Part shown: one piece after another, positions 10,479-19,464 of the stretch
Layout: each line of letters opens with the position of its first letter
Position numbering within the stretch: the first letter of the stretch is position 1
Origin: Anaerohalosphaeraceae bacterium
GTDB lineage: Bacteria; Planctomycetota; Phycisphaerae; Sedimentisphaerales; UBA12454
DNA length: 64,000 nt
Direction: 5' to 3'
Assembly: GCA_021108375.1 (NCBI GenBank)
Contig: JAIORA010000048.1
Span: 93,785-157,784 of the forward strand
The notes under the pieces: generated by a model
The model's database searches: none
What the model saw: only the letters and a program-made list of their open reading frames with translations
What the model was told of the DNA's origin: nothing
Made by a program: the position numbers and the translations under genes

Positions 10479-11575
10479 TTTACTCTGATGTTATAAACAA
10501 TTTTTTTGCAGAACCTCAAATATGCCGGCTCGATTTTTTCGATATCCTGACCAATATAAACAGCAAATAATTTCTGAGCTATATAACTGTTCCACCTCGC
10601 TGTCAACTTAATGCTGCGGTCAGAAGCTATCACAGCCTCGGATGCATCCAAAGGCCAACTGCCGTTAAAAGCACCTAAAAGCATCTGCTGGTACTGGGCG
10701 AACCTTCTGCCGTAATCGTCTTCCCGCAGGAACCTCACCAGCGCATAAGACTGAGCGTAAAACGCCATAGTTGCCCTGCTGGATTTTTCCCACATCACAA
10801 CCTCGCCGGGATTGAGCGATATGAGCCGGCTAAGCGGTATCATCCTGTTATTCTGCAAGGTGAGACGCAGCGAACCAAGCTTGTTGTAGTTTTTGGTCTG
10901 CGTGAAAACAAAATCACGGCCATCATATTCGCTTGTCTCAAAAAGCTGGGCAATGCCTTCGTCAAGCCAACTCGGCAGTCGGTATTTGAAAGTCGAATCA
11001 CAAAACTGGTGCCACCCTTCGTGACCAATCACGCTGAATGTTCTGCTGCGACCAATATTGTAGGCAACACAGGCGCCATCAAGATAATAAGCTCCCCTTT
11101 TGATTTTCTGATATATCGGCCACTGCTGGCCGGTGTAACCCTTTGTAAAACTTTCCCACTGCCTGCGGCCATCAAAAAGATATATGACCAGTTTGCCGGG
11201 AGTCTGCGCGGGAGACGGCAACTGGCTTTGGTAGGCACTATATGCGGCCTCGACAAAGGCCGGGACCTGCCTGAGCATTAACGGCTCCATAAGCGTTGTA
11301 TAGATCTTGTAGTGAACCGTTTCAATCATAAGCCCTTTTTCACTGTATGGATTTTTCCAGGGCTTTATGTCCCATACCGCAGGCATTGGGGCGATGTAAT
11401 TTATTAAACCTTCAATGCTCGAAAGAGGTGCCGTTGAACAGTTGCAGCCTTTATCTACCTGCTTTTCGGTCGGCTCAATACTACTGGCGTTACGCTCAAA
11501 TCTGGTTTCCTGACAGCCTGCCACAAAGATGAGCGAGAGAATTATTAGTAATACATTTTTTTTTAATCTACACAT
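10475..11575 (-). CDS. Lipoprotein with a gluzincin-type metallopeptidase motif
   Basis: 366 residues. A lipobox ends at C21 (LIFVAGC). H184-E185-x-x-H188 (HEGWHQF) followed by E206 in LPSWLDEGIAQLFE is the zinc-peptidase arrangement seen in DUF1570-like and other gluzincin families common in planctomycetes. The rest is mixed alpha/beta with an Arg/Asp-rich C-terminus. It should act in the periplasm or outer envelope on peptides or wall material; the substrate is unknown. It overlaps maf by four bases and probably starts that two-gene unit. Confidence 0.75.
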   Translation of the reverse strand: MCRLKKNVLLIILSLIFVAGCQETRFERNASSIEPTEKQVDKGCNCSTAPLSSIEGLINYIAPMPAVWDIKPWKNPYSEKGLMIETVHYKIYTTLMEPLMLRQVPAFVEAAYSAYQSQLPSPAQTPGKLVIYLFDGRRQWESFTKGYTGQQWPIYQKIKRGAYYLDGACVAYNIGRSRTFSVIGHEGWHQFCDSTFKYRLPSWLDEGIAQLFETSEYDGRDFVFTQTKNYNKLGSLRLTLQNNRMIPLSRLISLNPGEVVMWEKSSRATMAFYAQSYALVRFLREDDYGRRFAQYQQMLLGAFNGSWPLDASEAVIASDRSIKLTARWNSYIAQKLFAVYIGQDIEKIEPAYLRFCKKIVYNIRVK

Positions 11576-11609
11576 ATTCTAAGGGCTTTCTAAATTTCGC
11601 ACTCTCTGA

Positions 11610-12170
11610 TTACTCTTCTATAATCTCAGCGGTAAAGAGATAAACGTCCGTATCCTTATCTTTCCAGGCCGTCGCATTTAGCCCTGCCTTGCCTGAGCAG
11701 CAGTGAGACAAAAACTCTTCTTTGCTCCAGCCGGTTTCAGTGGCGACCTGAGGCAAAAAACAGCCCGAAGCCGCCCCCTGCGTTATATATATGCCATCAA
11801 TACCGAGCCGCAGGCTAAGCGGAGCATCTGTTTTCTTCAAAGGCGAAAGGACCGAAATTTCGATGTCGAGTTGCGAAACCTCCTCTGCTGTTATAGGGTC
11901 GGAAAAAAACCGCGAATCGTTTGTCGCCGCCGCTACCGCCATTTGCGATACCGTTTCAATCAGTGGCCTGTTGGACGTAAACATACCAATACAGCCACGA
12001 AGCTGGCCTTTATTTTTCAATGTAACAAAACAGCCGCAGTGCAAATTCAACTGCGTATCATCGCTACGGGATTTTTGGACTTTGCCTCCGGCAACAGCAG
12101 AGGCTACAGCCTCTCTGGCAACTTTCAGCAAAACTGTTTTTTGCTCATCGGTCATCATATCACGATTCAC
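11610..12170 (-). CDS. amrA: AMMECR1-domain protein (AmmeMemoRadiSam system protein A)
   Basis: 186 residues from GTG. The AMMECR1 core is clear: LNLHCGCFVTLKNKGQLRGCIG, then DSRFFSDPIT, LDIEISVLSPL and GCFLPQVATETGW. In many genomes AmrA is linked to a Memo-like dioxygenase (AmrB) and a radical-SAM enzyme (AmrS); neither is beside it here. The molecular reaction of the family is still poorly defined. The start codon lacks a good ribosome-binding site, and the internal ATG pair four codons later is equally possible. Confidence 0.88.
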   Translation of the reverse strand: MNRDMMTDEQKTVLLKVAREAVASAVAGGKVQKSRSDDTQLNLHCGCFVTLKNKGQLRGCIGMFTSNRPLIETVSQMAVAAATNDSRFFSDPITAEEVSQLDIEISVLSPLKKTDAPLSLRLGIDGIYITQGAASGCFLPQVATETGWSKEEFLSHCCSGKAGLNATAWKDKDTDVYLFTAEIIEE

Positions 12171-12190
12171 TCATATAAAAAAATTGAAAT

Positions 12191-12844
12191 TTAATGCAAC
12201 ATTTTCAAAACCGCAAACCCGCCCACCAACAGCAACACAAACAGCAGGCTGAGCCAGTTAAAATATTTTTCCACAAAAGGCCTGATTGTTTCACCCTTCC
12301 ACCTGAACAGCCCTGCCACAATAAAAAATCTTGCAGACCTGCTGACTGTTGAGGCAACGATAAAACCCAAAAATGAAATTTTCGCAACTCCGGCTGTTAT
12401 TGTGCAGACCTTGTAAGGCAAAGGCGTGAACCCGCAAGTAAAAACAATCCCAAAGTCATACTTGTTATATTTAGCCTGAAACCACGCAAAATTATCCTCG
12501 GTGAAACCAATACGACCAAGATGCTCAAAAACCCACACGCCAATCTGGTCCCACAAAAACACGCCAATCATATACCCCAAAATTCCGCCCAGCACCGAAG
12601 CCAGGGAGCAAGCCAAAGCAAATCGCAACCACTTTTTAGGTGCGCCAAGTGTAAGCGGAGCGAGAAGCACATCAGGCGGAATCGGGAAAAAACTCGACTC
12701 CGCAAAACTTAAACAAAAAAGCGCCGTCGCACCGTGTCTGGTATCGGCAAAATGAATTACCCAATCGTACATCCGCCTGTGCAAGTGCCACCACGCGACC
12801 TTTTGCGGCGAATCAGATAATTTCGCATTATCAACTTCTGCCAT
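12191..12844 (-). CDS. YqaA-type VTT/DedA-related membrane protein
   Basis: 217 residues with about five membrane helices. Typical VTT-fold features are the re-entrant segment ESSFFPIPPDVLLAPLTLG, the glycine-rich helix SVLGGILGYMIG, and FTPLPYKVCTITAGVA, which matches the YqaA branch. Such proteins are thought to act as lipid scramblases or transport undecaprenyl phosphate or other lipids. It lies head to head with the pseudopilin gene at 13068 and directly upstream of amrA with a 20-base gap. Confidence 0.85.
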   Translation of the reverse strand: MAEVDNAKLSDSPQKVAWWHLHRRMYDWVIHFADTRHGATALFCLSFAESSFFPIPPDVLLAPLTLGAPKKWLRFALACSLASVLGGILGYMIGVFLWDQIGVWVFEHLGRIGFTEDNFAWFQAKYNKYDFGIVFTCGFTPLPYKVCTITAGVAKISFLGFIVASTVSRSARFFIVAGLFRWKGETIRPFVEKYFNWLSLLFVLLLVGGFAVLKMLH

Positions 12845-13067
12845 AGCGTAAGCCCTGAACTAACATAAAATTATTGCAGACGGAGTATTATATATAAAAC
12901 CCATCGGAGCTACAAGCAACTTAATCTTGCGGCAAAGATGACGCAAGCAGCAATTTTTCTGATAAATTTGGATATTAGGTAAATATATATTATGTTTTAC
13001 TCGTTAGAGTTGTAATTCTATATTAAAGACAAGTACTGCTGCCACAAAATGGGAATTATCAGGGGGC

Positions 13068-13880
13068 GTGCCTGTGGGAAAAGAACATAGCGCCAAAGCT
13101 TTTACTCTAATAGAACTGCTTGTTGTAATTTCCATAATTTCAGTGCTGCTGGCCTTGCTGATGCCGGTGCTTTCGTCTGCCAGAAGCCGAGCCAGGCTTG
13201 TTGTCTGCGCATCTAATCTGCATCAGAATTATATCTCTCTCGATACCTACGCAAAAGAGAATAACGACTGCTGGCCGAGAACCGATTACGGCTCACACAC
13301 AAATCAGTTTTACCGAATCAATTCACCCGATGTACACGGGCCTTTATATTATCTGTGGCTGGCCGGATTTGTCGAAGAGCCAAAGACCTGGTATTGTCCT
13401 GGGAGCAGCGAAAAACCTGAACAAACCTGGCAGCAAAACGGCAACGGTAATTACAAACCTGTAAGCTCAATGCACGGGGCCGGCTATCAGTTCCGAATGA
13501 GGCTCGCCTTTTACAACTCTTCCGGCCGAAAAACGGTTTATAAATCCGCGAGAAAAAAGAATTGCTACGGACAATTGCGGCCGGACAATTTCAGAAAACT
13601 TGTCCTCTGGAGCGATGCCTTCGGACATTCCGAAAACAGAATCATAAACCACAAAACCGGCCAATGGAATGTGCTGTTTAACGACTCCTCCGTAAAAACC
13701 AGAGACGATAAAAGAAACATCATACCACAACTTAATCTTTCGTGGTCACAGGCCGGCGATTGGCGGCTGCTCCTGCCAAACGGCAAGAAAGATTCATACC
13801 GCCATATGGCGTTTTTGTGGCATTTTTTCGATAAAAACAGTTGGGAAATAGAAAATAAAAGCCCGCGTTACAAGCCTTAA
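13068..13880 (+). CDS. Planctomycete-type pseudopilin with prepilin signal
   Basis: 270 residues from a GTG preceded by AGGGGG. The prepilin signal is short (PVGKEHSAKA) with alanine before the cleavage site, then FTLIELLVV with the conserved Glu5 and a 20-residue hydrophobic helix. The rest is a globular extracellular domain with SNLHQNYISLDTYAKENNDCWP and a late NVLFNDSSVK stretch, as in the large, poorly understood family of planctomycete prepilin-like proteins. It is separate from the main pilus cluster and on the other strand, and is probably an alternative minor pilin or secreted carrier. Confidence 0.85.
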   Translation: MPVGKEHSAKAFTLIELLVVISIISVLLALLMPVLSSARSRARLVVCASNLHQNYISLDTYAKENNDCWPRTDYGSHTNQFYRINSPDVHGPLYYLWLAGFVEEPKTWYCPGSSEKPEQTWQQNGNGNYKPVSSMHGAGYQFRMRLAFYNSSGRKTVYKSARKKNCYGQLRPDNFRKLVLWSDAFGHSENRIINHKTGQWNVLFNDSSVKTRDDKRNIIPQLNLSWSQAGDWRLLLPNGKKDSYRHMAFLWHFFDKNSWEIENKSPRYKP

Positions 13881-13883
13881 CGA

Positions 13884-15026
13884 CTAAGTTTGGAGTTCAA
13901 ACTTCCGCTCGATATTTTCGGTGAGTCTCCCCTGCCAGCTATCCCCTTGTGCAGCAGCCCACACTCCCGGCGAATTAGAACGGTAAAGGTAGAAACCAGC
14001 CAGATTGAACATATCGACAGTTGCCCGAGATGCGGTTTTTCGCTTGCGCTGTTTCGCTTTTTGAATGAGCTTGAAAATCTTCGGCAAATCCTCAATCAAA
14101 AAATCCCCGAAATCCTTAACGCCATTTGCGTCTATCAAAAACGCGGCGTAAGTCTGGGCCATTTTTCTTTTGCCGGGCAGCTTGATTTTTCCGGATTTGT
14201 CAATATGAACAATTGCAAGCGAATCGATTTGGCGTATCCATTGATAATCTCTGTTCCCAAAAATCGCAAGGTTTTCCATTCTGCCTTTAATTACCTGAGC
14301 CTTTTCAAATTCCCGGGCCGCGGCACAACGTACCATCTGCTCTTTGAACTCTTGCTGAGCCTGACTAACGTTTTTCATTGCTTCAAGGCAGGCCATAATT
14401 TTGGCAAGATACCCGGAATCGGAAATTTTGCCCGAACATACCCCGCAACAGGTATCCATCTGCAAATATGGACAGGACGCAAACCTTCTGCCATTGCCCA
14501 GAAGCTCCGGTTTTTTGCACATACCAAATGCATCTTCGGCGGCATTCTGGAATCTGGCAGCACTTTTTCTGGTAACAAACGGGCCGAAAACCCGCAGCTT
14601 GTTTCCGTAATCTGGTTTTTGCGAGATGGAAAAACACGGCCATTTCGCTGAAAGGTCTATTCTTAAATACCACATTTTGCCAAGCGAAACGTAGTCTTTA
14701 TAATCAGCGGGGTAAATTTTCGCAGCGGCTTTGTAACAAGCTAAAAGCGAACGGAAATCGCAGTAGCAACGGCTGTAATATACCTTTGCTGTTATGCCTT
14801 TAATATCCGCCCTGCGAGCAGGCGGCTGAGAATCACCACTAAGAAGATGCGACTTAGTTGTTCTGCGAATACTGGCAGCGGTGAGCAATTGTATGGGATT
14901 GTCTGTCGAATCGGCGAAAAGTACAACTCCTCGGGATGTTGGAATCTGAGCGAAAAATTCATCTGTCGGACTGCCGGTTAAAATTTCCAGACAAGCCTCA
15001 AAATATCCACTCAGATTTATGGGCAT
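13884..15026 (-). CDS. UvrC-like protein with a degenerate GIY-YIG domain
   Basis: About 380 residues from the ATG at 15024-15026 (a TTG eleven codons upstream is in frame). The order resembles the N-terminal half of UvrC or Cho. A region aligning with GIY-YIG (residues ~30-70) reads GVVLFADS and LLTAAS where the active tyrosines and YVG should be. A cysteine cluster follows (CPYLQMDTCCGVCSG), then a UvrB-binding UVR helix pair (QEFKEQMVRCAAAREFEKAQ). The C-terminal RNase H-like and HhH domains of UvrC are absent. It may bind UvrB or DNA without cutting. It converges with the pseudopilin gene, with 3 bases between stops. Confidence 0.65.
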   Translation of the reverse strand: MPINLSGYFEACLEILTGSPTDEFFAQIPTSRGVVLFADSTDNPIQLLTAASIRRTTKSHLLSGDSQPPARRADIKGITAKVYYSRCYCDFRSLLACYKAAAKIYPADYKDYVSLGKMWYLRIDLSAKWPCFSISQKPDYGNKLRVFGPFVTRKSAARFQNAAEDAFGMCKKPELLGNGRRFASCPYLQMDTCCGVCSGKISDSGYLAKIMACLEAMKNVSQAQQEFKEQMVRCAAAREFEKAQVIKGRMENLAIFGNRDYQWIRQIDSLAIVHIDKSGKIKLPGKRKMAQTYAAFLIDANGVKDFGDFLIEDLPKIFKLIQKAKQRKRKTASRATVDMFNLAGFYLYRSNSPGVWAAAQGDSWQGRLTENIERKFELQT

Positions 15027-15125
15027 TGGCTGCTCTGATAACCTCCAACAAAAAAACAACTGTGTTATTTAAAGAGTTTTAAATCACTAAACTTGCTCAG
15101 TTTGTCAGAACTATTAAGGGAACCT

Positions 15126-15617
15126 CTAAACATTCAAGCCTGAAACCACTGTGTCGAATACCATCGTGCCATCGACGATACCCTGCACTACACAGGTATA
15201 TTTCCTTCGTTTGAATTTTGTAATATGGCCGAGCAGCCAGAGTCTGTTGCCGGGCGAGACAGGTTTGCGGAACTTAGCTGAATCAATGCCTGCAAATCCG
15301 ATGAAGCCCCCAAGCTCGTAAACCCTTTTAACGAACACGCTCGAAAGCTGCGCTGCCGCTTCTACCATAATAACGCCTGGCATCAGCGGCCGGTCGGGAA
15401 TATGGCCGCGAACCCAGAATTCATCTTCGGTTAAATCTTTGTAGCCGAGAATGAGAAACTTTTCTTTGTCATACCAGACCACCGCATCCAGCTGGTCCAT
15501 TTCATAACGCTGCGGATTGACCTCAGCGATTTGCTCTTTATTAAAAATAACCTTATCAAGGTCAATCTCGGACATATCAAATAACAATGTTGGCGGCACT
15601 GGCAACCTTTCAATCAA
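15126..15617 (-). CDS. FabZ-like 3-hydroxyacyl-ACP dehydratase
   Basis: 163 residues from TTG, with no strong ribosome-binding site. The hot-dog active site is complete: H72 in RGHIPDRPLMPGV and E86 in MVEAAAQ, exactly 14 residues apart as in FabZ/FabA. The N-terminus carries ~40 extra residues including NPQRYEMDQLDAVVW, a form I associate with planctomycetes. It should dehydrate 3-hydroxyacyl-ACP in fatty-acid or related lipid synthesis. No other fab gene is adjacent, so it may belong to a specialised lipid pathway or be a second copy. Confidence 0.85.
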   Translation of the reverse strand: MIERLPVPPTLLFDMSEIDLDKVIFNKEQIAEVNPQRYEMDQLDAVVWYDKEKFLILGYKDLTEDEFWVRGHIPDRPLMPGVIMVEAAAQLSSVFVKRVYELGGFIGFAGIDSAKFRKPVSPGNRLWLLGHITKFKRRKYTCVVQGIVDGTMVFDTVVSGLNV

Positions 15618-15903
15618 AAAACTAAAGACAGGGACTACCCTAATCTATATCAATTATATGATAAAATGAGACGACAAAACGACCCAACCAAAGGGCTATG
15701 CCGTAGGAATCTTAACAATCCAGTTGTGGGCCGAAAATCAGCGACTTAGAGCATTTTAATATTTTCTGTTCGCATTTAGGCCGTCGTCAGGACAAGGTTG
15801 ACAAGGAAGAAAACGCAACCCTACTTGTTGTAAGGTGAGTATTTCTGATGCCGACAGCCGAAGCCGCAACAGGCATAAAGCGGACACGAAAAATTAAACT
15901 GCT

Positions 15904-16077
15904 CTAGTCGGAACTGCGAATTTCGAGGACTTTGCTGCGAACGTCCTGAGCGGCCTGCTTAATCTGCTGCATCTGCTTGCGAACTCGCGTCCCGGCAGCC
16001 TTGTTTCCGCCTTCGGCTTTCCTGATGTCTTCGTCAGCTTCCTCTACCAATCTTTTGAGGTCTTCATATTCCTGCAT
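15904..16077 (-). CDS. Hc1-like mini-histone (57 residues)
   Basis: ATG at 16075-16077 with GGAG eight bases before it; stop TAG at 15904-15906. The protein is all helix, with DLKRLVEEADEDIRKAEGGN leading into NKAAGTRVRKQMQQIKQAA. The NKAAxxRVR segment is the core of the N-terminal domain of chlamydial histone-like HctA, and similar short proteins occur in planctomycetes. It lacks the long Lys/Ala tail of Hc1, so it is probably a nucleoid-associated or DNA-bridging helical hairpin. The 286 bases before it (15618-15903) hold no gene. Confidence 0.8.
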   Translation of the reverse strand: MQEYEDLKRLVEEADEDIRKAEGGNKAAGTRVRKQMQQIKQAAQDVRSKVLEIRSSD

Positions 16078-16304
16078 ATTTAGTCTCCATAAATAATGGT
16101 ATCTACTAAGGGGATTTTAGCGATGGAAAGGCCTGTTGTCAAAAAAAAAAGCCTTTTTTGAGCAAAAAAACACGTTCAAAATTACACTATTCAAGCGATT
16201 TTGCCGTAAGTGCTGTAACAGGCTGGACTTTACGCTCACACTGTTCGGCAACCCCATCGTCTGGTTTGCCTGTGAAAACTCAGTATATACCTATATACGC
16301 CCTG

Positions 16305-19300
16305 CTATTTGATGTCCGGTATCACCTGATAGGCGATGACTCTGACCTTATCAGATTTGTTTTTTACGCCGCTTCTGTCGAGGATGGCCAGTACCCTTTT
16401 CTGCGGGCCTTCGGCACCGAGCCTTACCAATATATACGCTGTGAAAATATCACTGCGAACGGTAACAAGGTCGCTGATGCGAGCAAAAATCAGATTCTGT
16501 TCCTCCAAATCGTCAACATAGCCATCGTAACGCTCCCTGTTTGTGCTGAGGTCGGGGTAGCCGAACTGGTCAACACCATCTATGCCGTAATAATCAATGC
16601 GGTAATCGATGTCGCCAGAGCTATCTGTTATAACAGCGGCCAATTCGCCAATCGAGCTAAAGCCTGGTGCCTCTGATATGTCAGTAATATCAGTTGCGCT
16701 GAATCGGTTGGAATAATTAATTGGGGCATCTTTCTTATCACGGAAAGCGACAATTGCCTCTGCTAATTCATTGTCGCGATTAAACCTGCTATCGGTTACC
16801 CAAGGCAGTTGCTTTATAACACTAATCGGTGCGGTATTGATATTGACCCTGCCCTTGATTGCGGTTTTAGTCGCATCATCTATTGCCGGGTCAAAAAGGG
16901 TTATGTACTGAAACATTTTCTGCATAACGCGGTCGTGCATATCAATTCGTGGAAAGTCATCACTGGCTCTGTTAGCAACTTCTCTGTCTCCAGCTGAAAT
17001 TTGATAATCCACATTCCCCTCAAGATAATTTGTCTTGCGGAACAGTTGGGCTATCTCGCCAACATTATCAAACCCACCGTGATAAGGCCTAACGGCATAC
17101 AGATGATTGCCTCTGTAAGTTAGACCAACAGTGTGGTTATATTCAAAATCATTCTCGTGGCCAAGAGTAGGGCTGATTGGGACTGGAAGGCCTAAGAGAG
17201 TAGCATTCGTTTCGCCCCAGAGACGTTTGAGAATCAATTCCCATCTGATGTCCCGCTGGTAACTGGCAAAGCTGTCGAAACCGGCAACAGCAGTAGCTGT
17301 GTCACAAAAATTAAATGCCAAACCATCCATCTCATCGACGAGAATAGGGACTCCGTCAACATCACGATACAGCCTGAATGTTGTACCAGCATTAAATACC
17401 ATCGGAGCAATTAGAACTTCTACCGTTTCAGGCGAAGAATTCCAAGTTTCAAAACTCCAGACGCTTCCCTTACTGTAATGAGCAGGGTTTGCCGGATTAA
17501 GTCGTCCGTCAACTCTCCAGAAATATTCTGTATCTATAGGTAACCCACCTGGATCATAGGATTGAGCAGCTTGGCCAGTAACAGGAGGACTGACCAGTAC
17601 GCCGAGTGGAACCGTCGTTGTAGCGTTCTCGACATCACTTGGATTTTGGCCAAAATAAACATCATAGCTATCCGAGACAACCGGGGTGCCGACCGCATTA
17701 TAACCGAGGAATATCTCGCCCCATCTGAGAACAATATCCGGGTCAACGCCAGTAGCGCCATCTTCCGGCGAATCGGAAAAATCAACTTGATTGGCCAGCG
17801 GCGCAAGCGGGTCTTCAAAAATATGCACATAATATTCGCCGCCGCCATCGTTAAAATGAGCCGCATTTATAGGAATAATCTTATCAGCTACAGGCCCACC
17901 CAAATTATCTTTAATATCCGAAATTTCCAATGTCCAATCACCATCTGGGAAATCATCATTAGCCCGGAAATTTTTGCGTAGCTCAATCGCATACGATTTA
18001 TGAATAACGAGTGGTGGGTTTACGGGGTCTTCTGTAAAATTACGGGTAATTTCAGAGAGATAAATGAACGGCCTTTCAAACCCGTAATACTTGTCCGAGC
18101 CGTCGGCTATCGTAGTAACCTCTGCGTCACCATCTGTGCCATCAATAAGGTTAGCAACAATCTGAGCGAGCCAGGCTTTTCTATCGGCCTTTTCAGCGGG
18201 AGTTAAATAGGTTAAACCATCTATATCTATGCCGAGCAGCATCTTGTCGTAAAGGTCCTGTGCGGCAGTGGCCCCGCGGGTTGCTTCTATACTAAACATC
18301 TTATCGCCATCCGGGTCGATAACACGGTCGAGATTTATCGTTGTAAAAAGATGCCGTCTGTCCCAATTCGTATCGGTATTATCAGTGATTCTGCGTCCCC
18401 AATCGCCAAGTCCCCAGTTGGTACTCCCTTTGTAATACCCGCCGGGGTTGCCGTAATGGTCAAAGGTCTCATCGAAAATCGGTTCGGATTCAATTCTCGC
18501 TACCGCCAGATTGTCGAGACAGTACCTGTACCGCAGTTCAAGCTCATCGGTAATATCATACGGGTCGTAAAGGCCGTTAGGCAAGCCACTATTCCAAACC
18601 ATTTCCTGGTTATATGTCGGCCAATCAACATCATCATCAAAAACACCCCCATAACGTGCGACTTGGAAACTTTCAAGTTCATTGTCAACATTGCCATCAG
18701 CATCTTCATCTTTAAATAGCCCCGCCAGATTAATCTGCATCTGCGTTGAGCCGTCAATCTTATTTTCCTCAAGACTGCTTGCATCAAACTGATATGCGGT
18801 ATTGATATTCAGCAGGCCGGAATTGTCGATAATCCGGATAGCGGCGTATAAAGGCTTGCCCTTTTCCGAACGGATATTATCCAGCAGAATCCACTTGGCA
18901 TCAGCTATGCCATCACCATCAGCATCAGCGTATATGTTAATAGGCGCACCACTCGCATCCAAGTCAGAAGGATAAAATTCCGGATACTGACGAATAACTT
19001 GAGATACTCCCGGCGGGTCAACATCAACGTTTTGCCAGGCATAACTATTGTCCTTCAAAAAGCCCGTAACATCGGAAATCTGCCGCCAGTAATAACTCCC
19101 GCTATCCTCGTAAGGCTCAATCGAAGCGAGAAACGCGTTGTTAACATCGGGATAATCATAATAATCGAGATTAGTAACATCATCTGCTACGCCGGGACTG
19201 TCGAGAACCAACTGCTCGCTGATAAGCTCAATAACGGAATCAATGGCGCAATCGAGCGTTTTGGTATCGGCAACAGCAGAAGTCGAGAGATTGTCCATTC

Positions 19301-19415
19301 GCGAGGTCATAATGAACATAACGCCCACAATCGAAAGAAGAACCGTCAGCACGACCGTCAATATCAGAGCCGAGCCTTTTACATTGCCTTTGGCTTTTAT
19401 CTTGTAAGGTTCCAT
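16305..19415 (-). CDS. Giant GspK-like minor pseudopilin with an inserted FN3-like domain
   Basis: 1036 residues from the ATG at 19413-19415, with AAAGGGG before it. The N-terminus is a type II secretion K-like signal and helix (KGSALILTVVLTVLLSIVG) without Glu5, as in GspK/PilX. Acidic Ca-binding-like runs (DADGDGIAD near 165, DEDADGNVD near 238) follow. Residues ~549-659 look like the planctomycete extracellular FN3-like module (SPEDGATGVDPDIVLRW ... YDVYFG ... EYFWRVDG ... SVWSFET). Further on, GRVNINTAPISVIKQLPW (855-874) is the GspK helix-hairpin-helix-like turn. It probably caps the pilus tip and, being last in the operon, is likely the largest minor pilin. Normal GspK is about 300-350 residues. 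Confidence 0.8.
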   Translation of the reverse strand: MEPYKIKAKGNVKGSALILTVVLTVLLSIVGVMFIMTSRMDNLSTSAVADTKTLDCAIDSVIELISEQLVLDSPGVADDVTNLDYYDYPDVNNAFLASIEPYEDSGSYYWRQISDVTGFLKDNSYAWQNVDVDPPGVSQVIRQYPEFYPSDLDASGAPINIYADADGDGIADAKWILLDNIRSEKGKPLYAAIRIIDNSGLLNINTAYQFDASSLEENKIDGSTQMQINLAGLFKDEDADGNVDNELESFQVARYGGVFDDDVDWPTYNQEMVWNSGLPNGLYDPYDITDELELRYRYCLDNLAVARIESEPIFDETFDHYGNPGGYYKGSTNWGLGDWGRRITDNTDTNWDRRHLFTTINLDRVIDPDGDKMFSIEATRGATAAQDLYDKMLLGIDIDGLTYLTPAEKADRKAWLAQIVANLIDGTDGDAEVTTIADGSDKYYGFERPFIYLSEITRNFTEDPVNPPLVIHKSYAIELRKNFRANDDFPDGDWTLEISDIKDNLGGPVADKIIPINAAHFNDGGGEYYVHIFEDPLAPLANQVDFSDSPEDGATGVDPDIVLRWGEIFLGYNAVGTPVVSDSYDVYFGQNPSDVENATTTVPLGVLVSPPVTGQAAQSYDPGGLPIDTEYFWRVDGRLNPANPAHYSKGSVWSFETWNSSPETVEVLIAPMVFNAGTTFRLYRDVDGVPILVDEMDGLAFNFCDTATAVAGFDSFASYQRDIRWELILKRLWGETNATLLGLPVPISPTLGHENDFEYNHTVGLTYRGNHLYAVRPYHGGFDNVGEIAQLFRKTNYLEGNVDYQISAGDREVANRASDDFPRIDMHDRVMQKMFQYITLFDPAIDDATKTAIKGRVNINTAPISVIKQLPWVTDSRFNRDNELAEAIVAFRDKKDAPINYSNRFSATDITDISEAPGFSSIGELAAVITDSSGDIDYRIDYYGIDGVDQFGYPDLSTNRERYDGYVDDLEEQNLIFARISDLVTVRSDIFTAYILVRLGAEGPQKRVLAILDRSGVKNKSDKVRVIAYQVIPDIK

Positions 19416-19464
19416 TTTTCTATCCCCTTTCAAATCTCAACCTACTGTCTTCTGTCTTCTGTAT

